DNA of 64,000 nucleotides, taken from Carboxylicivirga taeanensis (lineage in GTDB: Bacteria; Bacteroidota; Bacteroidia; Bacteroidales; Marinilabiliaceae). The translations under genes and the position numbers were made by a program. Position 1 is the stretch's first letter. Each line of letters begins with the position of its first letter. The DNA is taken from positions 19,418 to 83,417 of the forward strand of contig NZ_JBPUSJ010000016.1 in NCBI RefSeq assembly GCF_051851475.1, given 5' to 3'. This document shows, piece by piece, positions 24,856 through 34,099 of the stretch. The notes under the pieces are model-generated. The model saw only the letters and a program-made list of their open reading frames with translations. It did no database searches and was not told where the DNA came from.

Positions 24856-25161
24856 CCAGCTATGAATTTGTAATTATTGACTTAAAAATACGCAGAAGAA
24901 TTGTAAAATAACAGATTAAGCTGAGTTGGGCTAAAAAATTATCGTGGCAAGTTGTCTGTACTAACAGAGTGGAAAGGGTATTCTGTGAGTTGTGCGGCCG
25001 TGTGTCTATTAAAGTTGCGGCCAGTTCGCCAGTGAAGTTAGGAATAATAGAGTGGTATTATTAGGAGAGTTGATGTGGGGGATTGGTTGGAGATGAGGTG
25101 GCTATGCTTGTTTCCTGTTAGTCTGGTTTAATCTTTACAGTAGCGAAGGGGGTAGACAAAA
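24856..25161. other. Intergenic region without gene
   Basis: Both flanking genes are on the minus strand. I see no coding sequence, repeat or clear TAnnTTTG box that would drive the channel gene. The terminator of the downstream peptidase gene begins at the right edge (25162). Confidence 0.5.
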
Positions 25162-25193
25162 CAGGCGCCACTCTATGCTAAGAGGGGCGCCTG
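25162..25193 (-). terminator. Intrinsic terminator after the DPP-like peptidase gene
   Basis: CAGGCGCCACTCT pairs with AGAGGGGCGCCTG (one mismatch) around a 6-base loop; on the minus strand the stem is followed by TTTT. It lies 30 bases downstream of the peptidase stop codon. Confidence 0.75.
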
Positions 25194-25223
25194 GTGGTAT
25201 TGTGTGAGTGTGTAATGTCTGGT

Positions 25224-27563
25224 TTAAGGTAAATCCAGATCCACATTATTGCGATAGTCGCCCAATAGGTGCTCTGCAAAATGGTACCAAAGCATTTTCT
25301 CAAAATAGGGTGAATATTGGGAAAAGCCATGACGCACATTGGGTATCATCATAAAATCGAAGCGCTTCCGGGCATCCATCAAGGCTTTAACCACTCGCAT
25401 GGTGTTGGCCGGATGCACGTTGTTGTCAATCTCACCATGAACGAGCAGCAGGTGGCCCTTCAGGTTTTTAGCGATGGATGGATTGGTTGGAATCTTACTT
25501 TGAAAAGAAATATCATACTCATCCTCATGGGCTTCTACCGTTGTTGAATCATTCTGTTCCTGCTTTTGCTTTGTTTTCTTTTTGATCTCTTTCACCCCAT
25601 GGTGTGTTTCGCCCCACCACTTATTGTAGATGTTGTTATCGTGGTTCCCAGCCGACGATACAGCGGCCTTGTAAAAGTCCGGATAGGTAAACATGGCAGC
25701 GGTAGACATAAAACCACCTCCGCTGTGGCCGAAAATACCTACTCGGTTAATGTCGATGTAGTGATAACGGTTGGCCAACTGCTGGAGCGCAAACATATCG
25801 TCTTTTAGAGCATAGTCGCGCAGGTTATTATAGCCGTAGGTGTGATAGTACTTATGGCGCTTCGGACTGCCGCCCCGGTGTCCAACAGAAACCACCACAA
25901 ACCCCAGCTGTGCCAGTGCAGTGTTGTAGCGCGCAGTAACAGTAAAGTCGCGCACCACAGCCTCGGTTTGCGGGCCTGGATACACGTACGAAATTACCGG
26001 GTACTTACGGGTGGAATCAAAGTCAAAAGGTTTCCAGATAACCCCATGCAAATCGGTAACGCCATCGTCGGCTTTCACCACAAATTTTTCGGGGAATGAC
26101 CAGCCTAATTCCTTAACCCTCGATAAATCCATGGTTTCCAGTTCCATAATCACAGTGCCGTTTTTGTCGCGTACTACTGCTTTAGGTGCCTGATCAACTC
26201 GTGAGTAATTATTCACAAAATAGTTGGCATGCTCATCGGTAGCAGGCATGCTGAAGTGATGATTAGCTTCTTCAGGTGTTATCAGGCGCGTGCCTGAACC
26301 ATCAAAATTAGTGCGGTAATAGATGCTGTAATAGGGATCAAAACCTTTCTCTTTGCCGTATGCCGGATAATAGATGGCGTTAGAGGCCGTATCAATTCGT
26401 GCTACCTGACCAACAACAAAGTTACCCTTGGTAATCTGGTTCTTTAATTTGCCATTGGAATCATAGCGGTAAAGTTGTCCCCAGCCTGTGCGCTCCGACC
26501 ACCAAATAAGCTCTTCACCTTCGTTAATAAGATGCAGTTGATGCATTTGGTCGTTAAAATAGGGTTTAGACTGCTCGCTGAAGAGAGGTGTTACATCGCC
26601 GCTAGAGGTATTGATGCGTACCACCTCCAGCTCGTCGCAGGTGCGTTTTTTTCGGATGGCAAACAGCTTATCAGATGTTTTTGATGGACGATAGGCTTTA
26701 ATGCTTTGGTCTTTCCATTTTTCTAATTGTGGTTTCACCCATGTTTCTGATGCCAGATCGTAAATTTCCAGGTGAGGAATGCCAACATGTTCGTCTCCAG
26801 GCATTGAGTATTTGTAGGTTTCAATGGTCGGGCGTGGGTTAGCTACCGAGTTAATCACTGCCATTTCTTTTACCTGGCGCATATCATAGCGCATGGTGTA
26901 AAACTTCTTTTCGTCTTTAAACCAATACACGCGGGCACTCAGGCGCTTGTCGGAGGTGGTATCGCCCCCCTTGCTCTGATAGCTGAACCAACGCTCGCCA
27001 TCAGTGGTGAGTTGGGTTTCAACGCTATCAGTATCGTTGGAGCGCATGAGGTACAGGTTGTGTTTTCGCGCAAAAACAATATAGGTGCTGTCGGGCGAAT
27101 AGCTTTTCCAGGCCTCTTTTTTTTCTTTCTTAACGGTATCTATTTTGCTTACCCATTGGGTTTTCATGTTGTATTTGAACTTCAGGTCATCCATTTCAAA
27201 GGTGAAGCTGGATTGACTGTTTTTTTCAAACTCTATCTTCTTGATAGGAAGATCATGCACATTGTAGGCTTTATGGGTAATGCTTGTTACTTTGGCGGCC
27301 AAATCGTTATTATCGAATAACGGCCTTTTACTGCGTTTATCGGGATCGACAAACCAGTAGAACCGGCCATCGGCTGTTTTGTAGCTATACCAAAATAGAT
27401 GAGAGTTTTCAAGCCAGTTGGGACTGACGTTGCCCGAACCCAAGTACTTTTTTACGTTACTTTGGGTGAACTTGCCGGCCAGTTCGAAATTGGCTTCCTG
27501 GGCACTTACTTTGGGAATTGCAAATACTGCTGTGAGTATCAGTGAAATAAATATTTTCTTCAT
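25224..27563 (-). CDS. S9 family peptidase, dipeptidyl peptidase IV-like
   Basis: A 779-residue secreted protein: signal peptide (~1-21, cleavage near VSAQ), a DPPIV N-terminal propeller (~70-480) and an alpha/beta-hydrolase peptidase domain (~500-779). The nucleophile motif is GHSGGG, the acid lies in VHGEIDNNVHP and the histidine in NVRHGFSQY, so the Ser-Asp-His triad is complete. Enzymes of this family release N-terminal dipeptides from peptides, often after proline, in the periplasm. An unusual charged stretch (KKKTKQKQEQNDSTT) is inserted in the hydrolase domain near residues 660-690. Single gene with its own terminator. Confidence 0.9.
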   Translation of the reverse strand: MKKIFISLILTAVFAIPKVSAQEANFELAGKFTQSNVKKYLGSGNVSPNWLENSHLFWYSYKTADGRFYWFVDPDKRSKRPLFDNNDLAAKVTSITHKAYNVHDLPIKKIEFEKNSQSSFTFEMDDLKFKYNMKTQWVSKIDTVKKEKKEAWKSYSPDSTYIVFARKHNLYLMRSNDTDSVETQLTTDGERWFSYQSKGGDTTSDKRLSARVYWFKDEKKFYTMRYDMRQVKEMAVINSVANPRPTIETYKYSMPGDEHVGIPHLEIYDLASETWVKPQLEKWKDQSIKAYRPSKTSDKLFAIRKKRTCDELEVVRINTSSGDVTPLFSEQSKPYFNDQMHQLHLINEGEELIWWSERTGWGQLYRYDSNGKLKNQITKGNFVVGQVARIDTASNAIYYPAYGKEKGFDPYYSIYYRTNFDGSGTRLITPEEANHHFSMPATDEHANYFVNNYSRVDQAPKAVVRDKNGTVIMELETMDLSRVKELGWSFPEKFVVKADDGVTDLHGVIWKPFDFDSTRKYPVISYVYPGPQTEAVVRDFTVTARYNTALAQLGFVVVSVGHRGGSPKRHKYYHTYGYNNLRDYALKDDMFALQQLANRYHYIDINRVGIFGHSGGGFMSTAAMFTYPDFYKAAVSSAGNHDNNIYNKWWGETHHGVKEIKKKTKQKQEQNDSTTVEAHEDEYDISFQSKIPTNPSIAKNLKGHLLLVHGEIDNNVHPANTMRVVKALMDARKRFDFMMIPNVRHGFSQYSPYFEKMLWYHFAEHLLGDYRNNVDLDLP

Positions 27564-27843
27564 GCGCGTATCTGTTTTGTTTTTTAAGGATGTATGGAGT
27601 TTAAATTAATTCGGGGGCACTAAAATAGGTATTCTGTAAGCTTTCAGATATGATATTTCTTTCGTTTCCTTATGAAGATGCTGTACTTTTAACGGGTTGT
27701 TTTGGATAGTGCTTACTCTCCACTGACGAAATGTGTGTGTATTGCAACTGTTGTTTATGTCGACTTTGGTTAAATAATTAATACCTTTAGAGCTCAAGTT
27801 AACAGTCTGTTGCTGGACAACCGAAACTTTCAAAACAAGATTT

Positions 27844-28632
27844 ATGAGGCTAACAATATATCAGATAGATGCTTTTACAGACAAAATATTTGGTGGTAAT
27901 CCGGCTTGTGTAGTGCCACTCGAAGATTGGTTGCCCGATGAGTTATTATTAACCATCGCAAAAGAGAATGCTGTTGCTGAAACGGCCTTCTTTGTGCAGA
28001 ACGAGGAAGGGATTCACTTGCGTTGGTTTACTCCCGATTTGGAGATGGATTTGTGCGGCCATGCCACTTTGGCGGCGGCTTATGTTTTAAAAGTGCACCT
28101 GAATCACGTATGCAATAAATTGGTATTTGAAACGCTTAGTGGTCAGCTTCAGGTGCGCTGCGAAAAGGACATGTTTACGCTTGATTTGCCTGCCAGACCG
28201 CCACAACCGGATGAATTACCCAAATTGATTAAAGAAGCCATAAGTATTCAGCCTGATGCCGTGTTGAAGGCTCGTGATTATGTGCTGGTATATCCCTCGG
28301 AAAGCACCGTGATGAACCTGCAAATAGACCGCAATGCCTTTGATAAGATCAATTTGGGAACCGGAGGAGTCATTGTGACTTCCAAAGGGAGTAGTTGCGA
28401 TTTTGTGTCTCGTTTTTTCACTCCGCAGGCTACTATCCTCGAAGATCCGGTAACCGGATCGGCTCACTGCACACTAACTCCCTATTGGAGCCGGCAACTC
28501 AATAAAACGAAAATGACTGCCAGGCAACTGTCTGAAAGGGGTGGCGTGCTGCACTGTGAAAACAAAGACAGCCGCGTATTGGTCAGTGGAAAAGCCCGCA
28601 CATACCTGGTGGGACATATCTGGATCGAATAG
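27844..28632 (+). CDS. PhzF-family isomerase/epimerase-like protein
   Basis: A 262-residue protein with the PhzF fold pattern: start YQIDAFTDKIFGGNPACVV, the conserved NAVAETAFF with catalytic-type Glu, DLCGHATLAAAY, and DPVTGSAHCTLTPYW in the second half. The two halves reflect the diaminopimelate-epimerase-like pseudo-repeat. PhzF itself isomerises a phenazine precursor, but most family members are not in phenazine pathways, and no other phz gene is nearby. The substrate is unknown. Length is normal for the family. The gene stands alone between the peptidase gene (divergent) and the sensor kinase. Confidence 0.88.
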   Translation: MRLTIYQIDAFTDKIFGGNPACVVPLEDWLPDELLLTIAKENAVAETAFFVQNEEGIHLRWFTPDLEMDLCGHATLAAAYVLKVHLNHVCNKLVFETLSGQLQVRCEKDMFTLDLPARPPQPDELPKLIKEAISIQPDAVLKARDYVLVYPSESTVMNLQIDRNAFDKINLGTGGVIVTSKGSSCDFVSRFFTPQATILEDPVTGSAHCTLTPYWSRQLNKTKMTARQLSERGGVLHCENKDSRVLVSGKARTYLVGHIWIE

Positions 28633-28775
28633 ACCATTGAATAGAATATTTGCTCCAGATGGAACGGCCAGGTGTTGGCACGCCCTTAAGTAAGCATGTT
28701 TTTCTACTGATAATCAGTTATTAACTTGGTTTGTGCCTTCTCATTACGTAAATTTATGCAACTAACTCTGCAGCG

Positions 28776-31700
28776 ATGAAGCGTTTTTTTGTCATAGGAT
28801 TTATATTAATGTTTATGCAATGGGGGGCTGCACAAAATTCTCCAATACGTTTTCAAAGTATCAGTATTAACGATGGTTTATCTCTGAGTTCTGTTTACTG
28901 CATTTACAAAGACAGCAAAGGGTTTATGTGGTTTGGTACCGAAGACGGACTCAATAAATTCGATGGCTATCACTTCACCATTTATCGCACCGAGGTCAAA
29001 AATCCAAATAGCATCTGCTATAAGTGGATAGAGCACATTGCAGAGGATGCCAATGGACATCTCTGGTTTGCTTCCCGTAACGGATTATCTCGATTTAATC
29101 CGGTAAGTGAAGTCTTTAAAAACTATAAAGCCAGTCAGTCGGATCTCCTGGTTAACGATACAATAACCTGCCTGAAAGTGCATGACGATCATGTTTTTAT
29201 CGGTTCAAAAAAGGGCCTCAGTACTATCAACGTATCAACCAATGAAACAGCACTTTTTGATACATTGGTAGAGGTGAATTCTCTTCAGTTGTACGGGAAC
29301 CAATTAATTATTGGTGCCGGCAATGGGCTGTTTTTGTTAGCGGATGGTACGGATTTAAAACGTTTATCGACTGTTGGTGTAACAGATGTAACACTTGATA
29401 GCGCTATCGTTTACTATTCAGGCCGGACAGGACTGTTTAGATATAACCTGATGGATGGCTCAGATGTGGCGATCGCCACTCCCGAAACAATGGGGGAGAT
29501 TGATAACCTTGAATGGGATGAACAGGGGCGTCTTTGGGTAAGTGCAATTAACGGACTATGGGAATACGACCCGCGCAAGGGTTGGTCCAAACAAATTCTG
29601 GAAACGGCCAACACCACTCGAAGCCTGGCAACTAATACCAGTAAATCGTTATGGGTGAGTGATAGCGGAACTGTTTGGTACGCCACCCATGGCGATGGAT
29701 TGTTTATTGTGAATGATCAGCTGGAGCTTACCCGATGTCTGCATAACCCGACAGATAGAGAAAGTGTTAGCCAAAATGCATTTAACTGTATTTATGCCGA
29801 TCCGCAAAATGGCAATGTTTGGTTTGGAACCTATGGTGCCGGTATTAATATTTATCAGCCAGCGGCTAATAAGTTTGATTTGATAAAGCATAACCCGCTA
29901 GAGGCCAATAGTCTTTCGAGTAATTTTGTGTGGTCCATATTCGAATCGGCTGATGGCTGCCTGTGGATAGGAACGAATGATAAGGGCTTGTGCCATTATT
30001 GTCCTAAAACAGATCGGTTCACCACCTATTTGCATCGTGCCGATGCCATTGGATCACTCAGTAACAATACCGTGCGTGAAGTTTTTCAGGATAGTCGGGG
30101 CGTAATTTGGGCAGGTACCGATGGAGGTGGCTTAAATCGGTTTGACCCACTAACCAATCGTTTTAAGGCCTATCTGCATAATGCAGATGATGAGCAGTCC
30201 ATATCAGATAACTCGGTGCGAGTGCTTTTTGAAGACAGCAGTGGGCGCTTGTGGGTGGGCACGCGCAATGGTCTTAATTTATTTGACCGACAGACAGGTA
30301 CCTTCCATCGGTATTTGAGCAGTGAGACTGATCCTCAAAGTCTTTCTAACAATTTTGTATACGCCAGTATTGTAGAAGACCGGTTTGGTAGGCTATGGAT
30401 TGGTACCTATGGAGGCGGCCTCAATCGTTTTAATCCGGAGACAGGTATTTTTGATCGCTATACAACAGCAACAGAAAAAGGTTTCAGACTCAGTAATAAC
30501 ATTGTGTTTTGCGTGTATGAAGATGTTGGGGGCATGATATGGGTGGGGACGAATGAAGGTCTGAATATTTTGAATCCGGCAAATGGTCGGGTAAAGGTAT
30601 TGGGGGTGAAGGATGGATTGCCCAATGAGGTTATTTACAGTATTTTGCCAGATAGTAATGGGCACCTTTGGTTGAGCACCAATCAGGGCATTTGTAGCAT
30701 TAACCGGTCCACATTGGCGTGTAAAAACTACGATGTAAATGACGGTTTGCAAAGTAATGAATTTAATGGAGGAGCTTTTCATAAGGGGCATTCGGGCAAA
30801 TTGTATTTTGGAGGAGTATACGGTCTCAACATCCTCACACCCGAGGTGTTAAGTGAGAATACGTTAGTGAATAAGCCGGTGATTACACGCCTCGAGGTAT
30901 TAGGAAAACCGGTATACACGGTGCACGGTACAGGCTCCAATAGGCACGTGGTGGCAGAGCTCGACAGCCAGTTTGTAATGCCCGCCAATATCAGCTATAC
31001 AGAGCACATCGTGCTGGATTACAGGCAGCGCTTTTTTGCGTTGGAATATTCGGGTCTTAATCATCTCTTTTCGGCTAAAACTAAGTATGCCTTTCAGCTG
31101 TATCCAAACGATAAAGAATGGAACAGCGCAGGTAGCCGTAATTATGTTTCTTTTGCCAATATAAAGCCAGGTGATTATATTTTTAAAGTGATAAGTACCA
31201 ATAGCGATGGCGTTTGGAGCAAGGAAGCGGCTACGCTAAAAATATCTATCAGGCCACCCTTCTGGCAAACCAGCTGGTTTGTGCTTCTCGAATTGATAGT
31301 GGTATTGATGGTTATTGTATTTATTTATCGGTTTTTACTGAAAATGAAAACGAACAAAGTGTTACTGCTGCAAAATCAGCAAATACTTGAGGCGAACAGG
31401 CAGCTGCAAATTTCTGAAGAGAACCTGAAGCAAATGAATGCCACCAAGGATATGTTTTTCTCCATCATATCGCACGATTTAAAAAATCCGTTTACCAGTT
31501 TGATGTCAATAAGCCAGATGCTTGAGCAAAATTATGAAACTACAGACGAAGAGGATAAGAGACACGCTGTTAAACGAATTAATAGCTCGGTGCAAAATAT
31601 CTATCAGTTACTGGAGAATTTGCTCACCTGGTCGCGCTCGCAACGTGGCAAAATCTGCTTTAAAGATGAAGACTTTGACCTCTCGGCCCTCATCACTGAA

Positions 31701-32126
31701 AATATTAACCTTTACAAAGCTGTGGCTGCCAAAAAATCGATCCGTCTTATTAATAATGTGCCGGATGCCTTTTCAGCCAAGGGCGATCGTAATTCCATCA
31801 ACACCATCATCCGCAACCTAACGGGCAATGCCGTTAAGTTCACCGCTGGTGGAGAGATAGTATTCTCTATTAGTAGCTCAGACGAGCATTGGAAAGTAAG
31901 TATTAAGGATACCGGAGTGGGTATCAGTCCGGAAAATTTGAAATACCTTTTTCGAACCGATAAAAAGTTAAAAGCAGAGGGGACCGATGGTGAGAAAGGA
32001 ACCGGCTTAGGTTTAATCATTTGTAAAGAGTTTGCCGAAAAAAATGGGGGGCAAATTGGCGCCCTTAGTCAGCAAGGAGTAGGTTCCGAATTCTGGTTTA
32101 CCATTCGAAAAGGCCGGAGGGAGTGA
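28776..32126 (+). CDS. Sensor histidine kinase with periplasmic two-component propeller domain
   Basis: A 1116-residue protein: signal peptide (~1-19), many Reg_prop repeats (pattern LWIGTNDKGL, VWAGTDGGGLNRFDP, LWVGTRNGLNLFD) forming a two-part beta-propeller (~25-720), a Y_Y_Y domain (~760-830), one membrane helix (~835-858), a coiled coil, HisKA with phospho-acceptor H900 in SIISHDLKNP, and HATPase_c with GVGIS and GTGLGL motifs. This is the hybrid two-component system layout of Bacteroidota, but it ends after the ATPase domain: no receiver and no AraC domain. Signals are usually glycans for this group; none of the neighbours is a glycan-use gene, so signal and partner are unknown. Confidence 0.92.
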   Translation: MKRFFVIGFILMFMQWGAAQNSPIRFQSISINDGLSLSSVYCIYKDSKGFMWFGTEDGLNKFDGYHFTIYRTEVKNPNSICYKWIEHIAEDANGHLWFASRNGLSRFNPVSEVFKNYKASQSDLLVNDTITCLKVHDDHVFIGSKKGLSTINVSTNETALFDTLVEVNSLQLYGNQLIIGAGNGLFLLADGTDLKRLSTVGVTDVTLDSAIVYYSGRTGLFRYNLMDGSDVAIATPETMGEIDNLEWDEQGRLWVSAINGLWEYDPRKGWSKQILETANTTRSLATNTSKSLWVSDSGTVWYATHGDGLFIVNDQLELTRCLHNPTDRESVSQNAFNCIYADPQNGNVWFGTYGAGINIYQPAANKFDLIKHNPLEANSLSSNFVWSIFESADGCLWIGTNDKGLCHYCPKTDRFTTYLHRADAIGSLSNNTVREVFQDSRGVIWAGTDGGGLNRFDPLTNRFKAYLHNADDEQSISDNSVRVLFEDSSGRLWVGTRNGLNLFDRQTGTFHRYLSSETDPQSLSNNFVYASIVEDRFGRLWIGTYGGGLNRFNPETGIFDRYTTATEKGFRLSNNIVFCVYEDVGGMIWVGTNEGLNILNPANGRVKVLGVKDGLPNEVIYSILPDSNGHLWLSTNQGICSINRSTLACKNYDVNDGLQSNEFNGGAFHKGHSGKLYFGGVYGLNILTPEVLSENTLVNKPVITRLEVLGKPVYTVHGTGSNRHVVAELDSQFVMPANISYTEHIVLDYRQRFFALEYSGLNHLFSAKTKYAFQLYPNDKEWNSAGSRNYVSFANIKPGDYIFKVISTNSDGVWSKEAATLKISIRPPFWQTSWFVLLELIVVLMVIVFIYRFLLKMKTNKVLLLQNQQILEANRQLQISEENLKQMNATKDMFFSIISHDLKNPFTSLMSISQMLEQNYETTDEEDKRHAVKRINSSVQNIYQLLENLLTWSRSQRGKICFKDEDFDLSALITENINLYKAVAAKKSIRLINNVPDAFSAKGDRNSINTIIRNLTGNAVKFTAGGEIVFSISSSDEHWKVSIKDTGVGISPENLKYLFRTDKKLKAEGTDGEKGTGLGLIICKEFAEKNGGQIGALSQQGVGSEFWFTIRKGRRE

Positions 32127-32204
32127 TAAAGTAGCAAACGGGCAGGAAAGTGTCCGCAATTCCAATAAACTTTTTGGTAGCATTTTGGTTTATCCTAAAA
32201 ACAC

Positions 32205-32212
32205 TATTTTTG
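32205..32212 (+). promoter_or_regulatory. Putative def -7 box (TATTTTTG)
   Basis: TATTTTTG matches TAnnTTTG; a TTTTG lies 17 bases upstream. The def ATG is at 32238. Confidence 0.6.
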
Positions 32213-32237
32213 CAGCGAAAACCAAAAAACAAGATAA

Positions 32238-32819
32238 ATGGCATTAGCAATAACTGCATATGGCACAAAAGTGCTCAGAAAAGTTTGTGACGAAATAACA
32301 GCGGATTACGAAGGTTTGCAAGATCTGATCGATAATATGTGGGAAACCATGTATGAAGCAGGCGGTGTTGGACTGGCGGCTCCGCAGGTTAATAAGGCCA
32401 TTCGCTTGTTTACAGTGGACACCATTCAGGTGTATGAAGGAATGAAAGAAGAAGAGCGTGAAGAGCTCTTTGAAGATGAGCAACCAGTAAAGGAAGTGTT
32501 CATCAATGCTCGTATTGTTGGGGAATCGGATGAAGTGTGGGTGGATAATGAAGGGTGTTTGAGCCTGCCGGACCTTAGTGGTGAAGTAGAGCGGCCCTGG
32601 GCCATTGAGATCGAATACTACGATCGGAATTTTGAAAAACACACCAGAACTTTCTCAGGTTACAATGCCCGCGTTATTCAGCACGAATACGATCATACCG
32701 AAGGCATTTTGTACGTTGACCATTTATCAGGTATTTCAAAACGATTACTGAAAGGGAAATTAAATAAAATCGCTGAAGGCAAGGTAGCGCCCCGTTATCG
32801 CATGAGATTCGCCAAGTAG
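32238..32819 (+). CDS. def: Peptide deformylase
   Basis: A 193-residue enzyme with all three deformylase motifs: GVGLAAPQV, EGCLSLP (metal-binding Cys) and QHEYDHTEGIL (two metal His and the catalytic Glu). It removes the formyl group from the initiator methionine of new proteins. A charged insertion (KEEEREELFEDEQPVKEV) between motifs 1 and 2 is seen in Bacteroidota forms. It has its own TATTTTTG promoter box and is followed after 21 bases by a strong terminator, so it is a single-gene unit. Confidence 0.97.
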   Translation: MALAITAYGTKVLRKVCDEITADYEGLQDLIDNMWETMYEAGGVGLAAPQVNKAIRLFTVDTIQVYEGMKEEEREELFEDEQPVKEVFINARIVGESDEVWVDNEGCLSLPDLSGEVERPWAIEIEYYDRNFEKHTRTFSGYNARVIQHEYDHTEGILYVDHLSGISKRLLKGKLNKIAEGKVAPRYRMRFAK

Positions 32820-32840
32820 CTGGTCGTTAATAGGATATAT

Positions 32841-32877
32841 AAAAGCCTTAATTCGTATGAATTGAGGCTTTTTTTGT
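32841..32877 (+). terminator. Intrinsic terminator of def
   Basis: AAAGCCTTAATTC / GAATTGAGGCTTT stem (one G-U) with a 3-4-base loop and a run of seven T. Confidence 0.92.
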
Positions 32878-32970
32878 GCCTTTCTGCGCTTTAAACAGGC
32901 CACCGGTCGCCTGATGCAATAATATTACCGCTTCGTGCAAAAATGGTAGATGCCGGCTTTTCTGAACCGG

Positions 32971-32978
32971 TACTTTTG
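32971..32978 (+). promoter_or_regulatory. Putative -7 box (TACTTTTG) for the RND efflux operon
   Basis: TACTTTTG lies about 52 bases upstream of the adaptor gene ATG; no clear -33 TTTG. Confidence 0.5.
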
Positions 32979-33029
32979 TGCTTGAAATAAAATATTTTCT
33001 AAAGAAAGGTATCAAATTTGAATTCTATC

Positions 33030-34088
33030 ATGATGAGACAAGTGTTACATGGCGTGGTTACAATGTTGGTTGTTGGATTGGCCGTTGTTAGCTGTAGCTC
33101 CAAAGAAGAAAAACAAACTACAGCTCCCCGCTACGTTAAAGTTCAGCGTTTAGCTAAGGCGCAAGACAACGAAGAGCTTGTATTTCACGGACAATTAAAG
33201 GAAGAAAAGGAAGTTAGTGTGGCCTTTAAAGTTGGTGGACAAGTGTACAATGTGCTGGTGGATGAAGGTGATTATGTGAAAAAAGGGCAATTGATTGCCC
33301 GCATCGATCCGCGTGATTATAAAATACGTTTACAGTCGGCAAAAGCACAGTTTGAGCAGGCCAGCGGCGAGTATACGCGCTATAAGGAGCTGTATGAGAA
33401 GAATAAACTGCCAATCAACACCTTAGAAAAGCTGGAGGCGGGTTATCTGGCCACAAAAAGTGCTTACGAGGCGGCCGCTAATGCTTTAGCCGATACTGAG
33501 TTAAGGGCTCCTTTTGATGGGTTTATCTATCGTAAGAAAATTCATAATTATGAAAATGTGTCGCCAGGCCAACCGATATTCGCATTATTGGATGTCAGCC
33601 ATCTGGAAGTTATTTTTAGCTTGCCCGAAAGCAAGGTAGGTAAGGCCAAAAACTTTTCTGACATCGCCATTGATGTGGCCAATGCCAACGCTTTCAGCGT
33701 GCCTGCAGAGATTTTATCGGTTAATGAAAAGGCCAATGGCAATGATATGTTTGATGTGCGCCTGAAGGTGACTAACTCGCCACAGAGCGGTCTGAAGCCA
33801 GGTATGTCGGCCAAAGTAAGGATTAAGCTGGCCTCAGCCAATAGCAATGCCATTGTTGTGCCGGTTGAATCGGTGTTTTATAAAGGTGACAAGTCGTATG
33901 TGTGGGTGTATGATCAAAATAGTTCAAAGGTGACCAGCCGTGCGGTAGCAGTCAGTAAAATACAGAATGACGGTCAAATCTCCATACACTCAGGTCTCAA
34001 AGGGACCGAGTATGTGGTGACGGCAGGCGTATATAGTTTATCCGAATCACAAACTGTAAGAATTCTGGAGAATACTAACCTATTATAA
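33030..34088 (+). CDS. RND efflux system periplasmic adaptor (membrane fusion) lipoprotein
   Basis: A ~352-residue protein starting at ATG 33030 (or the next ATG); an in-frame TTG at 33018 is less likely. The N-terminus is a lipoprotein signal ending VVSC. It has a barrel-sandwich/lipoyl domain (KVGGQVYNVLVDEGDYVKKGQ ... ELRAPFDGFI), an alpha-hairpin (~95-150), a beta-barrel and a membrane-proximal domain, as in AcrA/MexA/HlyD_D23 adaptors. It links the inner-membrane pump to the outer-membrane channel. The pump gene follows after 11 bases, so they form one operon. Confidence 0.92.
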   Translation: MMRQVLHGVVTMLVVGLAVVSCSSKEEKQTTAPRYVKVQRLAKAQDNEELVFHGQLKEEKEVSVAFKVGGQVYNVLVDEGDYVKKGQLIARIDPRDYKIRLQSAKAQFEQASGEYTRYKELYEKNKLPINTLEKLEAGYLATKSAYEAAANALADTELRAPFDGFIYRKKIHNYENVSPGQPIFALLDVSHLEVIFSLPESKVGKAKNFSDIAIDVANANAFSVPAEILSVNEKANGNDMFDVRLKVTNSPQSGLKPGMSAKVRIKLASANSNAIVVPVESVFYKGDKSYVWVYDQNSSKVTSRAVAVSKIQNDGQISIHSGLKGTEYVVTAGVYSLSESQTVRILENTNLL

Positions 34089-34099
34089 GCCGAATTAAC

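Noticed and set aside
27844..28632. PhzF as evidence for a phenazine pathway
   Set aside because: No other phz genes are nearby, and most PhzF-family proteins act elsewhere.
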